Shown: positions 1 through 5,673 of the stretch, in pieces | Numbering within the stretch: the stretch's first letter is position 1 | Layout: every line of letters begins with the position of its first letter | Assembly: GCA_019313105.1 (NCBI GenBank) | Contig: JAFDBW010000111.1 | Location: 1-5,688 of the forward strand | DNA length: 5,688 nucleotides | Direction: 5' to 3' | Source of the DNA: Deltaproteobacteria bacterium | Lineage (GTDB): Bacteria > Desulfobacterota > Desulfuromonadia > Desulfuromonadales > BM103 | Notes under the pieces: model-generated | What the model saw: the letters and a program-made list of their open reading frames with translations, nothing else | Told to the model about the DNA's origin: nothing | The model's database searches: none | Position numbers and translations under genes: made by a program

Positions 1-1421
1 ATGTCGAGGATATCAAGGACTATCGCCACGATGAATCTTTGGCGACGATCCGCGATTACATGCCGATTGCAGCGGTCTGCGGCCGCGTCTGCCCGCACCC
101 TTGTGAGTCAGCCTGCCGCCGCGCCCTGGTTGACGAGCCGGTCAGCATCATGGTGCTCAAACGTGTTGCCTCGGACCACGAGTGGCTGCATAACCACACC
201 CCGCCGATGCAGCCGAAGCCCTCGACCGGTAAAAAAGTCATGGTTGTCGGTGCCGGCCCTGCGGGCCTGACCACGGCATATTACCTGGCCCTGGAAGGCC
301 ACAAGGTTAAGATTATCGACATGCTCAATGAGCCGGGCGGCACCGTTGCTGTGGGCATCCCCGACTACCGGATGCCGCGCGATCTTCTGCAGCGCGAAGC
401 AGATGTGATTGCTGCTCTCGGTGTCGAGATCGAGTACGGTGTCAAGCTCGGCCGCGACGTCTCGCTCCGCGAACTGAAGGAACAATACGACGCGGTCTTC
501 CTCGGCACGGGTGCTTTCAAATCGAAGCCGATGGGTGTCGAAGGCGAGGACCAGGGCTACGACGGCTTCTCCGAAGGTGGTATTCACTACCTGCGCAAAG
601 TGGCGCTGGGCGAGCCGATTGAGACACCACCGCGCGTAGTCGTGGTCGGTGGCGGCAACACCGCGATTGACTGCGTGCGGGTCGCTCTGCGTGAAGGCGC
701 CGAGGAATCGATCCTGCTCTATCGCCGGACCCGCAAGGAGATGCCGGCCGAACCATACGAGGTGGACGACGCCGAGGAAGAAAATGTCAAGTTCTACTTC
801 CTGGCTCTGCCAACCAAGCTGATCACCGAGAACAACAAGATCATCGGCATTGAAGTGCAGAAGATGGAACTGGGTGAACCGGACGATTCCGGTCGTCGCC
901 GCCCGGTACCGGTTCCCGGCAGCGAATATGTCCTGGATTGCGACCTGGTCATCCCTGCAATCGGTCAGGACCCTGACCTCTCCTACCTGGAAGACGGCGA
1001 CTACGGCATCAAGCAGACCCGCTGGAACAGCATCGTCACCCACGGCGGAACCATGATGACTGACAACGAGGGGATCTTCGCCGGTGGCGACTGTGAATAC
1101 GGCGCCATGACCGTGGTTCTCGCTGTCGGTCACGGCCGGCGCGCAGCCCGCGTCATGCACCGCTACCTGATGAAAGGCAAAGCATATCTCGATGAGGAAG
1201 ATGCCATGGAGGATATCATCAACGGCCTCGGCACCTTTGACGATAAAGAGAACGTCGGCATCTGCGGCGGCCTGCATCGTGAGCACCAGCCCAAGATAAA
1301 TGGTGCTGAACGGGCAAAGCATTACGAAGAAATCGAGTTGGCGATGCCTGAAAGCCAGGCCGTACGCGAGGCAGAACGTTGTCTGCGCTGCTACCGGGTC
1401 GGCATGCTCGCAGTCAACTGA
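1..1421 (+). CDS. sfrB: SfrB-like NADPH:acceptor oxidoreductase beta subunit (GltD-type FAD/NADPH protein), 5' truncated
   Basis: This is the C-terminal 472 residues of a larger protein. The frame is open from base 3 with no start codon of its own; the first in-window start-like codon (TTG at 39) lies inside the conserved Fe-S domain, so the gene begins upstream. Visible in order (window numbering): a GltD-type cysteine cluster C26-x3-C30-x3-C34-x3-C38 for [4Fe-4S]; an FAD Rossmann motif GAGPAG at about 83-88; an NADPH-binding Rossmann motif VGGGNTAID at about 215-223, with the YRRTR arginines at 240-244 that suit the 2'-phosphate of NADPH; the C-terminal FAD segment GIFAGGDCEYGAMTVV; and a terminal CLRC pair (C460, C463). 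Family knowledge: the Geobacter subunit is about 78 kDa, so roughly a third is missing here. It should oxidise NADPH in the cytoplasm and feed electrons to SfrA, encoded 44 bases downstream. A glutamate synthase small subunit or NfnB-type protein is the alternative, but the NuoG-like partner argues for SfrB. Confidence 0.8.
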   Translation, partial: VEDIKDYRHDESLATIRDYMPIAAVCGRVCPHPCESACRRALVDEPVSIMVLKRVASDHEWLHNHTPPMQPKPSTGKKVMVVGAGPAGLTTAYYLALEGHKVKIIDMLNEPGGTVAVGIPDYRMPRDLLQREADVIAALGVEIEYGVKLGRDVSLRELKEQYDAVFLGTGAFKSKPMGVEGEDQGYDGFSEGGIHYLRKVALGEPIETPPRVVVVGGGNTAIDCVRVALREGAEESILLYRRTRKEMPAEPYEVDDAEEENVKFYFLALPTKLITENNKIIGIEVQKMELGEPDDSGRRRPVPVPGSEYVLDCDLVIPAIGQDPDLSYLEDGDYGIKQTRWNSIVTHGGTMMTDNEGIFAGGDCEYGAMTVVLAVGHGRRAARVMHRYLMKGKAYLDEEDAMEDIINGLGTFDDKENVGICGGLHREHQPKINGAERAKHYEEIELAMPESQAVREAERCLRCYRVGMLAVN

Positions 1422-1465
1422 GAATTTCGATAACTTACTGATAAATTATTTAAAGGGCAGATTCG

Positions 1466-4018
1466 ATGATCAACCTCAAGATCGACGGCAAGGATGTTCA
1501 GATTGCAGCGGGAGCAACCATTCTCGATGCAGCGGAGCAACTGGGCATCAAGATTCCGACCCTCTGTTACCTGAAGAAAGTCTCCCCGACCGGAGCCTGC
1601 CGCATCTGCGCGGTGGAGGTCGAAGGTGCGGACAAGACAATGACCGCCTGCAACACCCGGGCTGTCGATGGCATGGTCGTCACGACCCAGTCGGAACGAC
1701 TGAGCAAGATTCGACGCCAGATCGTTGAACTGCTGCTGGTCAATCATCCCCTTGATTGCCCGGTCTGCGACGCCGGCGGCGAATGTGACCTGCAGGATGT
1801 CTGTTATTCGCAGGACGTTGTCCGGCAGCCGTTTGAAGCCGATGACGTCAACGCCGGAACGATTGATCACTGGCCATTGATCCAGCAGGTCCCGAATCGC
1901 TGCATCATGTGCGAAAAGTGCGTCAAGACCTGCCACGAAACGATCGGTTCCAGCGCTCTGTTCGTCAACGAAAAAGGCGACAAGGCTTTTATCGACAAGG
2001 ATGTCGAGAAGTGTGATTTCTGCGGTAACTGCGTGCAAGTCTGCCCGACCGGCACGATGATTTCCAAACCGTTCAAATTCAAGGCCCGCCCCTGGGAGCT
2101 GCGCAAGACGCCTTCCGTCTGTACTCTCTGCTCGGCCCAGTGCCAGGTCGAGATGCACAGCAAGCAGGGCAAGGTCATGCGCGTCACCTCCGAGGACGGC
2201 AGCACTGTCAACGATGGCAACCTCTGCGTCGGCGGTTTCTTCGGCCACGACTATCTGGCCAGTGACCAGCGACTGACGACCCCCCTGGTTGAAGGACAAC
2301 CAGCGTCCTGGGAAGCCGCTCTCGACAGGGTGGCCGCGAAATTCTCAGCTTTGCGTGACGAGCAGGGCGGTCAGGCCCTGGCCGGACTGGCCTCGCCACA
2401 CCTGACCAACGAGGAGAACTACCTCTTTCAGAAACTCTTCCGCGTCGCTCTCGGCAGCAACAACATTGACTCCGAGGCCCGTTTCAGCAGTCTGCGCGCA
2501 GCCAAGGTCCTCAATACCCAGCTCAAGTTGAGTGGTGCAAGCAACCCGCTGGACCGGATCGGCACGGCTGAAGCGGTACTGGTCCTCGGTGCAGACCTGC
2601 GCTCCGAATCACCGGCGCTCAACTGGCAGGTACAATTGGCCTCCCGTAAAAACGACACAAATCTGGTCGTCGCCAACTCGCGCCGGGTTAAGTTGGTCCG
2701 CCAGGCCGAAAGCTTCCTGCAGTACCAGCCCGGCAGTGAAGCATATCTCGCCGGTGCGCTGGCCAAGCTGCTGGTCGACAAAGGGCTGGCAGACAATGAC
2801 TTCCTGAACCGTTGCGTCGCCAACCGAGACGAACTCGACGCGTATCTGAACAATTTCGATCTCGATACCGCCTGTACGGTAACCGGCATCAGTCACGAAC
2901 AACTTCAAAAAGCCGCCGACTATCTTGGTGCAGCCGCTTCTGTCGCTATTATCTTCGGCCGCGACGTAATGGGCGCAGCCCAGGCTGAGGCGGCGATTGC
3001 CGCGATTGCCAACCTGGCTCTGGTCTCAGGTGCCCTGCATGGCGACCGGGGCGGGCTTTTCCCGGTGGCCCTGAAGGGCAACGCCCAGGGGCTCATCGAT
3101 GCCGGCGTGGCTGCTGAATTTCTCCCCGGGTTGCAGGACTATGCAGCCGCCCGGGAGAGCTTTGCCAAAGCCTGGCACTGTACGCTGCCCGAAGGCGGTG
3201 CTGACGCGATCGGCATCCTGGAGGGAATTGAGCAGGGCAAGATCAAAGCCCTTTATCTCGCCGGAGCCAACCCTCTGGTCGGTTTCCCGGACAATGCTCG
3301 CTGGCGCAAAGCTCTCGACAAACTCGACATTTTGATCGCCCAGGATATTCTGGCTAACGACCTAACCGCACTGGCAACGGTCGTCCTGCCGGGCGCGGCC
3401 TCTTCGGAGAAGCGTGGCAGCGTGACGGCCATGGACCAACGCGTCAACAAACTGAGAATCGCCGTCGCAGCTCCGGGAGAGGCGCGGCCCGATCTCGCCG
3501 TAATCAGCGACCTGTTTGCCCGCCTGACCGGCAAGCCGGAGCCAAGTGAGAAGACCATCCGCCAGGAGATGATGGAACTCAGCGGCGGCTACGCCGACGT
3601 CTGCCAAACTCTCGAGCAGCGCGACTTCTGCTGGAAGCGTCCCTACGCGCCGGCCGACAAGTCGCTGGTCGCCGCAACACCAGAACTGGTCGCTCCGCAA
3701 ACGGCAGACCTGAAGCTCATACTTAGCAAGTGCCCCTTCCAGTTCGGCACAACGACGACCTACTCGGCGGCCAACAACGAACTGGCCCCGGAAGGACTGA
3801 TTATCATCAACCCGGAAGATGCCGGCAAGCTCGGCGTTGCCGATGGCGGCAAACTCAAGGTCACCGGGCCGGCCGGCTCGGCAAACGGCAAGGTCATGGT
3901 CCACGAGATGATGCCTGTCGGACTGCTTGCCGCATCGGATAACTTTTCCGGGATGAACATCCAGCAGATTATGCCGATCGGTAGCAACTGCGTTGCCGTC
4001 ACCGCCGCCAAGGCATAA
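1466..4018 (+). CDS. sfrA: SfrA-like NADPH:acceptor oxidoreductase alpha subunit (NuoG/formate dehydrogenase-like Fe-S protein)
   Basis: Complete 850-residue protein, matching the size of the Geobacter alpha subunit (about 87 kDa). Domains in order: a plant-type [2Fe-2S] ferredoxin with C34, C45, C48 and C62; the NuoG-type His-Cys3 cluster site H94, C98, C101, C107; two ferredoxin-like [4Fe-4S] sites, C146/C149/C152/C156 and C183/C186/C189/C193; a molybdopterin-type [4Fe-4S] site C219, C222, C226, C254; a large molybdopterin-oxidoreductase fold; and a C-terminal dinucleotide-binding-like domain from about 749. At the place where formate dehydrogenases carry the metal-binding Cys or Sec (by eye, residue 341 in IDSEARFSS) there is serine, so the fold is probably not a formate dehydrogenase, as in NuoG. 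The ATG start is supported by AAAGGG at 1452-1457, eight bases upstream, and by the ferredoxin domain starting at residue 1. It is co-transcribed with sfrB, ends at the terminator 4053-4090, and is probably cytoplasmic since no signal peptide is seen. NuoG of a complex I is the main alternative, but no nuo neighbours are visible. Confidence 0.8.
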   Translation: MINLKIDGKDVQIAAGATILDAAEQLGIKIPTLCYLKKVSPTGACRICAVEVEGADKTMTACNTRAVDGMVVTTQSERLSKIRRQIVELLLVNHPLDCPVCDAGGECDLQDVCYSQDVVRQPFEADDVNAGTIDHWPLIQQVPNRCIMCEKCVKTCHETIGSSALFVNEKGDKAFIDKDVEKCDFCGNCVQVCPTGTMISKPFKFKARPWELRKTPSVCTLCSAQCQVEMHSKQGKVMRVTSEDGSTVNDGNLCVGGFFGHDYLASDQRLTTPLVEGQPASWEAALDRVAAKFSALRDEQGGQALAGLASPHLTNEENYLFQKLFRVALGSNNIDSEARFSSLRAAKVLNTQLKLSGASNPLDRIGTAEAVLVLGADLRSESPALNWQVQLASRKNDTNLVVANSRRVKLVRQAESFLQYQPGSEAYLAGALAKLLVDKGLADNDFLNRCVANRDELDAYLNNFDLDTACTVTGISHEQLQKAADYLGAAASVAIIFGRDVMGAAQAEAAIAAIANLALVSGALHGDRGGLFPVALKGNAQGLIDAGVAAEFLPGLQDYAAARESFAKAWHCTLPEGGADAIGILEGIEQGKIKALYLAGANPLVGFPDNARWRKALDKLDILIAQDILANDLTALATVVLPGAASSEKRGSVTAMDQRVNKLRIAVAAPGEARPDLAVISDLFARLTGKPEPSEKTIRQEMMELSGGYADVCQTLEQRDFCWKRPYAPADKSLVAATPELVAPQTADLKLILSKCPFQFGTTTTYSAANNELAPEGLIIINPEDAGKLGVADGGKLKVTGPAGSANGKVMVHEMMPVGLLAASDNFSGMNIQQIMPIGSNCVAVTAAKA

Positions 4019-4052
4019 GGCGCGACAGAGTTCAATCAGGCTTCACGTTAGA

Positions 4053-4090
4053 GAGGGCAACAGATGATTAATCTGTTGCCCTCATTCTTT
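4053..4090 (+). terminator. Rho-independent terminator of sfrBA
   Basis: A perfect 13-bp stem (4053-4065 with 4071-4083) closes a five-base loop and is followed by ATTCTTT. It begins 34 bases after the sfrA stop. The opposite strand has no T-run after the stem, so it acts on the + strand and separates sfrBA from what follows. Confidence 0.9.
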
Positions 4091-4193
4091 AACACTAAGA
4101 GTAAAACCGGCCGTACGCCTACGACCAGAGGCCTTACTTTTATCCAGCGGCGACAAAAACCTTTACTCCTTGCGGAGGACATCTCCTTTGCCA

Positions 4194-4208
4194 GGTTTCT
4201 GAGAAACC
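4194..4208. repeat. 15-base palindrome (7+1+7)
   Basis: GGTTTCT and AGAAACC are perfect inverted copies around a single central G at 4201. The geometry suits a dimeric DNA-binding protein better than an RNA hairpin, because a one-base loop cannot form. The nearest promoter lies about 145 bases to the right, so an operator role is only a possibility. Confidence 0.4.
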
Positions 4209-4340
4209 CACATGCCAAAACCCGATATACTTGAATGCCTGATCGACTTTTCTCGCCGTTATCTGACTTCAACGTACTGGCCGTGAGTTGATCTGCGTTC
4301 GCAGATGATCAGGAAGCCGCTATCAACAGAGCCCATGTAA
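4203..4340 (+). pseudogene. Possible decayed coding remnant with internal TGA
   Basis: After a TGA at 4200 the frame reads ETHMPKPDILECLIDFSRR and continues to WP, meets TGA at 4284-4286, then stays open for 17 codons to TAA at 4338. The first ATG (4212) would give only 24 residues and has no Shine-Dalgarno sequence at proper distance. The residue mix looks protein-like, and the preceding frame (about 4131-4199) is also free of stops, which suggests a remnant of a gene. Chance is a real alternative in so short a stretch, and I do not recognise a family. Confidence 0.2.
4291..4306. repeat. Intergenic hairpin
   Basis: ATCTGC and GCAGAT pair around GTTC (the stem can close to seven pairs with a two-base loop). 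Flanking TGAT/ATCA at 4289-4292 and 4308-4311 offer an alternative outer stem. No T-run follows on either strand, so it is not an intrinsic terminator. It lies about 45 bases upstream of the -35 of the small-protein promoter. Confidence 0.4.
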
Positions 4341-4352
4341 AGATGTTAACAC

Positions 4353-4381
4353 TTGCATCAAAAGCTACTTTCCTATATATT
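4353..4381 (+). promoter_or_regulatory. Sigma70-like promoter for the small membrane protein
   Basis: TTGCAT at 4353-4358 and TATATT at 4376-4381 are separated by exactly 17 bases. The -10 matches the consensus at five of six positions; the -35 keeps only the TTG core. Transcription would start near 4388 and give a leader of about 20 bases before the ATG at 4411. The region to 4400 is AT-rich, unlike the flanking DNA. Confidence 0.5.
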
Positions 4382-4400
4382 GAATTTACAATTAATTTAC

Positions 4401-4407
4401 GAGGGAG
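4401..4407 (+). promoter_or_regulatory. Ribosome-binding site that fixes the small-protein start
   Basis: GAGGGAG sits just before the ATG at 4411; its GAGG part is six bases from the start codon. It is the only good Shine-Dalgarno sequence in the 4091-4560 region and selects this frame over a competing frame beginning with TTG at 4353. Confidence 0.7.
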
Positions 4408-4410
4408 CAG

Positions 4411-4569
4411 ATGAAATCTTTACTCATTTTTTTGGCCATCCTTGCCGCGTGGTATATCCTCAATCGTTGGATTCTGCCGCTTATGGGATTCGAAACCTGA
4501 CTCTCCGGAAGCTGCGAACTCCCCGTGCGGGAGGAAAACAAGGATGATGAAAAGAAAAGCGAACATTAA
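4411..4569 (+). CDS. Candidate 52-residue membrane selenoprotein (TGA at 4498-4500 read as Sec); otherwise a 29-residue membrane peptide
   Basis: The conventional reading is a 29-residue peptide, MKSLLIFLAILAAWYILNRW followed by ILPLMGFET, with one hydrophobic helix at about residues 4-17 and a TGA stop. The frame does not close after TGA: 22 sense codons follow (LSGSC then a charged tail ending KKSEH) before TAA at 4567-4569, which directly abuts the terminator stem at 4570. Reading TGA as selenocysteine gives U30-x4-C35 just outside a membrane anchor, a plausible selenol/thiol redox pair. A hairpin at 4519-4533 fits a bacterial SECIS. Start, promoter and ribosome-binding site are all good. 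Selenoproteins are known in Desulfuromonadales, but the Sec machinery is not in this window. A plain small membrane protein with a chance-open trailer is the alternative. I do not recognise its family or function. Confidence 0.6.
4501..4538 (+). promoter_or_regulatory. Candidate bacterial SECIS element
   Basis: Downstream of the TGA at 4498-4500, CTCCC (4519-4523) pairs with GGGAG (4529-4533) around the loop CGTGC. The loop starts 23 bases after the TGA and carries G as its second base. Bacterial SECIS models ask for a stem-loop shortly downstream of UGA, with an apical loop roughly 16-37 bases away and a G in its first two positions, so the fit is good. The stem is only five pairs and no strong lower stem is seen. 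Confidence 0.45.
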
Positions 4570-4605
4570 AAAGCCCCGGCCTTTATAGACCGGGGCTTTC
4601 TGTTT
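4570..4605. terminator. Bidirectional terminator between convergent genes
   Basis: A 10-bp perfect stem (4570-4579 with 4590-4599) closes a 10-base loop. On the + strand the stem ends in TTT and is followed by CTGTTT; on the - strand TTTTT leads out of the stem. It lies one base beyond the TAA of the readthrough frame of the small protein and 18 bases beyond the stop of the cysteine-rich gene, so it can end transcripts from both sides. Confidence 0.85.
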
Positions 4606-4617
4606 CCATACCAGCCT

Positions 4618-4947
4618 CTAACGCAGGCTCGTGGCGCAGCGTGGGCAAGTGAACATGCTGGTGGACGGCACCTTGTGACCGCAGGTTGGACAATTGAACC
4701 AGTAGCGGCAATACTTGCATTGCGGGTCAGAAAGTCCCTGTTTTTTCTTGCACTTGGGACACTGGCGATACATTTTGCGATGGGTAATATATTCATCAAA
4801 AATCAGGCCGCATTTCGCACAGACCTTGGCGTCCCGGCGATGGTTCGGAGCTTCGCACCGCGGTGCCGGACAGACATAGACCGTATGACAGTTGTCACAC
4901 CAGTTTTTGCCGCGCGTCATCTCTTTGCATACCGAGCATTTTTCCAT
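4618..4947 (-). CDS. Cysteine-rich multi-zinc-ribbon protein, 109 residues
   Basis: The protein contains 16 cysteines, about 15 percent of its residues, arranged as eight knuckle pairs: C4/C7, C17/C20, C26/C31, C43/C46, C63/C66, C77/C80, C86/C89 and C101/C104. All are CxxC except the third, which is Cx4C. Such pairs taken two at a time would build up to four treble-clef or zinc-ribbon sites, most likely binding zinc; rubredoxin-like iron sites cannot be excluded. It is rich in Lys and Arg between pairs, with no signal peptide or membrane segment, so probably cytoplasmic. The ATG is supported by GAGGTG at 4953-4958, five bases away. It has the same strand as the rubrerythrin gene upstream, but a strong terminator lies between them, so it probably has its own promoter. 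The function is unknown to me; nucleic-acid binding or metal handling are guesses. Confidence 0.8.
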   Translation of the reverse strand: MEKCSVCKEMTRGKNWCDNCHTVYVCPAPRCEAPNHRRDAKVCAKCGLIFDEYITHRKMYRQCPKCKKKQGLSDPQCKYCRYWFNCPTCGHKVPSTSMFTCPRCATSLR

Positions 4948-5086
4948 CAGAACACCTCAGGCGGTTTCTTTTCCGACATTCAATTCTTCATCTACAAGAT
5001 AATCAATTCACGCTGAAAATACCAGTATGTTATCGGCAAGTTGCTGATAAAACAGGGGATCATAGATAAATAAAGCTCAAAACAAA
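4948..5086 (-). promoter_or_regulatory. Leader/promoter region of the cysteine-rich gene
   Basis: These 139 AT-rich bases lie between the rubrerythrin terminator and the cysteine-rich gene. Read on the - strand, TATGAT (5059-5064) is a fair -10 candidate with a poor T-rich -35 about 17 bases before it. That would leave a leader of roughly 100 bases. No clear riboswitch or operator is visible. Confidence 0.25.
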
Positions 5087-5111
5087 AAGCCGGGCCCTCA
5101 GAGCCCGGCTT
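5078..5111 (-). terminator. Rho-independent terminator of the rubrerythrin gene
   Basis: On the - strand a GC-rich stem (5103-5111 with 5087-5095, nine pairs, extendable by two inside) is followed by TTTTTGTTTT. It begins 22 bases after the rubrerythrin stop and should uncouple rubrerythrin from the cysteine-rich gene downstream. Confidence 0.9.
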
Positions 5112-5133
5112 GCAAATTCCGTGGGATGAAGAT

Positions 5134-5643
5134 CTAGGCGACCTTGAAAAATGCCACCGGGCCGGCCTGGCAGATCGGGCAGGGGCCATGCGGCTCTCCC
5201 TCCAGGGTGTTGCCACAGACCTTGCAGACGTAGTAATCAACATCCTGATTCCTGCCAAAATTGTCGAACGCTTTCTGGTAAAGGTCGGCATGAACCTTTT
5301 CAACCGCGTTGGCAAACGAAAAGCTGCGCAATGCGGCATCGAAGCCTTCGGCCTTGGCTTCTTCGATCATCTGTGGGTACATGCTCTCAAACTCGTGCGT
5401 TTCACCGCTGATCGCTTCCCGCAGGTTGGCCTCGGTGCTGTTTACCCCGCCGGCAGTGCGCAAATGGGCGTGGGCGTGGACCGTTTCAGCGGCAGCAGCA
5501 GCACGGAACAGCTTGGCGACCTGCTTGTGCCCTTCTGCGTCAGCCTTTTCGGCAAAAGCCAGGTATTTGCGGTTGGCCTGAGACTCTCCGGCAAAGGCTT
5601 CCATCAGGTTCTTTTCTGTTTTACTGCCTTTCAATTCTGCCAT
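5134..5643 (-). CDS. rbr: Rubrerythrin (diiron peroxidase with rubredoxin-like domain)
   Basis: 169-residue protein with the two classical parts. The N-terminal four-helix ferritin-like domain (about 1-130) carries the diiron ligands E20 (in FAGES), E53 and H56 (ETVH), E81 and E84 (GETHE), and E115 and H118 (EKVH). The C-terminal rubredoxin-like domain (about 135-165) has C140-x2-C143 and C155-x2-C158 for a mononuclear iron. The family reduces hydrogen peroxide to water in the cytoplasm of anaerobes, with electrons supplied by rubredoxin or NAD(P)H-linked reductases. The length is typical of the shorter rubrerythrins. The ATG is supported by AGGAG at 5650-5654, six bases upstream. Its own terminator at 5078-5111 and AT-rich upstream DNA suggest a single-gene transcript; peroxide-responsive control is common in the family, and an imperfect dyad lies just upstream. 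Confidence 0.95.
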   Translation of the reverse strand: MAELKGSKTEKNLMEAFAGESQANRKYLAFAEKADAEGHKQVAKLFRAAAAAETVHAHAHLRTAGGVNSTEANLREAISGETHEFESMYPQMIEEAKAEGFDAALRSFSFANAVEKVHADLYQKAFDNFGRNQDVDYYVCKVCGNTLEGEPHGPCPICQAGPVAFFKVA

Positions 5644-5655
5644 GTTTCTCTCCTT

Positions 5656-5673
5656 TCAATTAAAATAATTTGA
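5656..5673 (-). promoter_or_regulatory. Imperfect AT-rich dyad upstream of rubrerythrin
   Basis: On the - strand, TCAAATTATTTTAATTGA has perfect TCAA/TTGA arms and several symmetric inner positions. It lies between the ribosome-binding site and a TTGTCA (5670-5675). The size and AT content are like Fur/PerR-family boxes, but it does not match a textbook PerR box closely, and the window ends 15 bases later so the promoter cannot be placed. Confidence 0.25.

Larger units (their letters stand above)
4091..4350. other. Intergenic region with hairpins and no convincing gene
   Basis: About 260 bases between the sfrA terminator and the next promoter. I find no reading frame with a good ribosome-binding site. 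The structures visible are a short hairpin CTCC-TTGC-GGAG at 4166-4177, a 7+1+7 palindrome at 4194-4208 and a hairpin at 4291-4306. The stretch from 4203 to 4340 on the + strand reads like protein with one internal TGA (see the pseudogene candidate). Alternatives are an untranslated small RNA or simple unconstrained spacer. Confidence 0.5.

Noticed and set aside
108..1322. 404-codon - strand frame opposite sfrB
   Set aside because: It is antisense to the conserved FAD/NADPH domains; the translation shows no known motif.
1391..2299. 302-codon - strand frame across sfrB end and sfrA start
   Set aside because: It is a shadow of the high-GC codon bias of sfrA, which has all expected cysteine motifs on the + strand.
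4207..4223. Sigma54-like promoter on the - strand (TGGCAT then TTTCT)
   Set aside because: The GC element at -12 is missing at the required spacing, and no supported gene lies downstream on that strand.
4199..4244. Words resembling a TPP riboswitch (CTGAGA, ACCC, CTTGAA and CCTGATC in order)
   Set aside because: The spacing between CTGAGA and CCTGATC is too long, and the essential following segment (the TAATGCCAGCG type) is absent. No thiamine gene follows.
4048..4272. 74-codon frame on the - strand
   Set aside because: It starts with TTG without a ribosome-binding site and runs through the sfrA terminator hairpin. No recognisable motif is present.
4353..4547. 64-codon + frame overlapping the small membrane protein
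   Set aside because: It starts with TTG inside the predicted promoter with no Shine-Dalgarno sequence, while the overlapping frame from 4411 has a good one and a clear membrane helix.
5110..5673. Long + strand frame opposite rubrerythrin
   Set aside because: It is antisense to an unmistakable rubrerythrin with all metal ligands, and crosses its terminator and ribosome-binding site.
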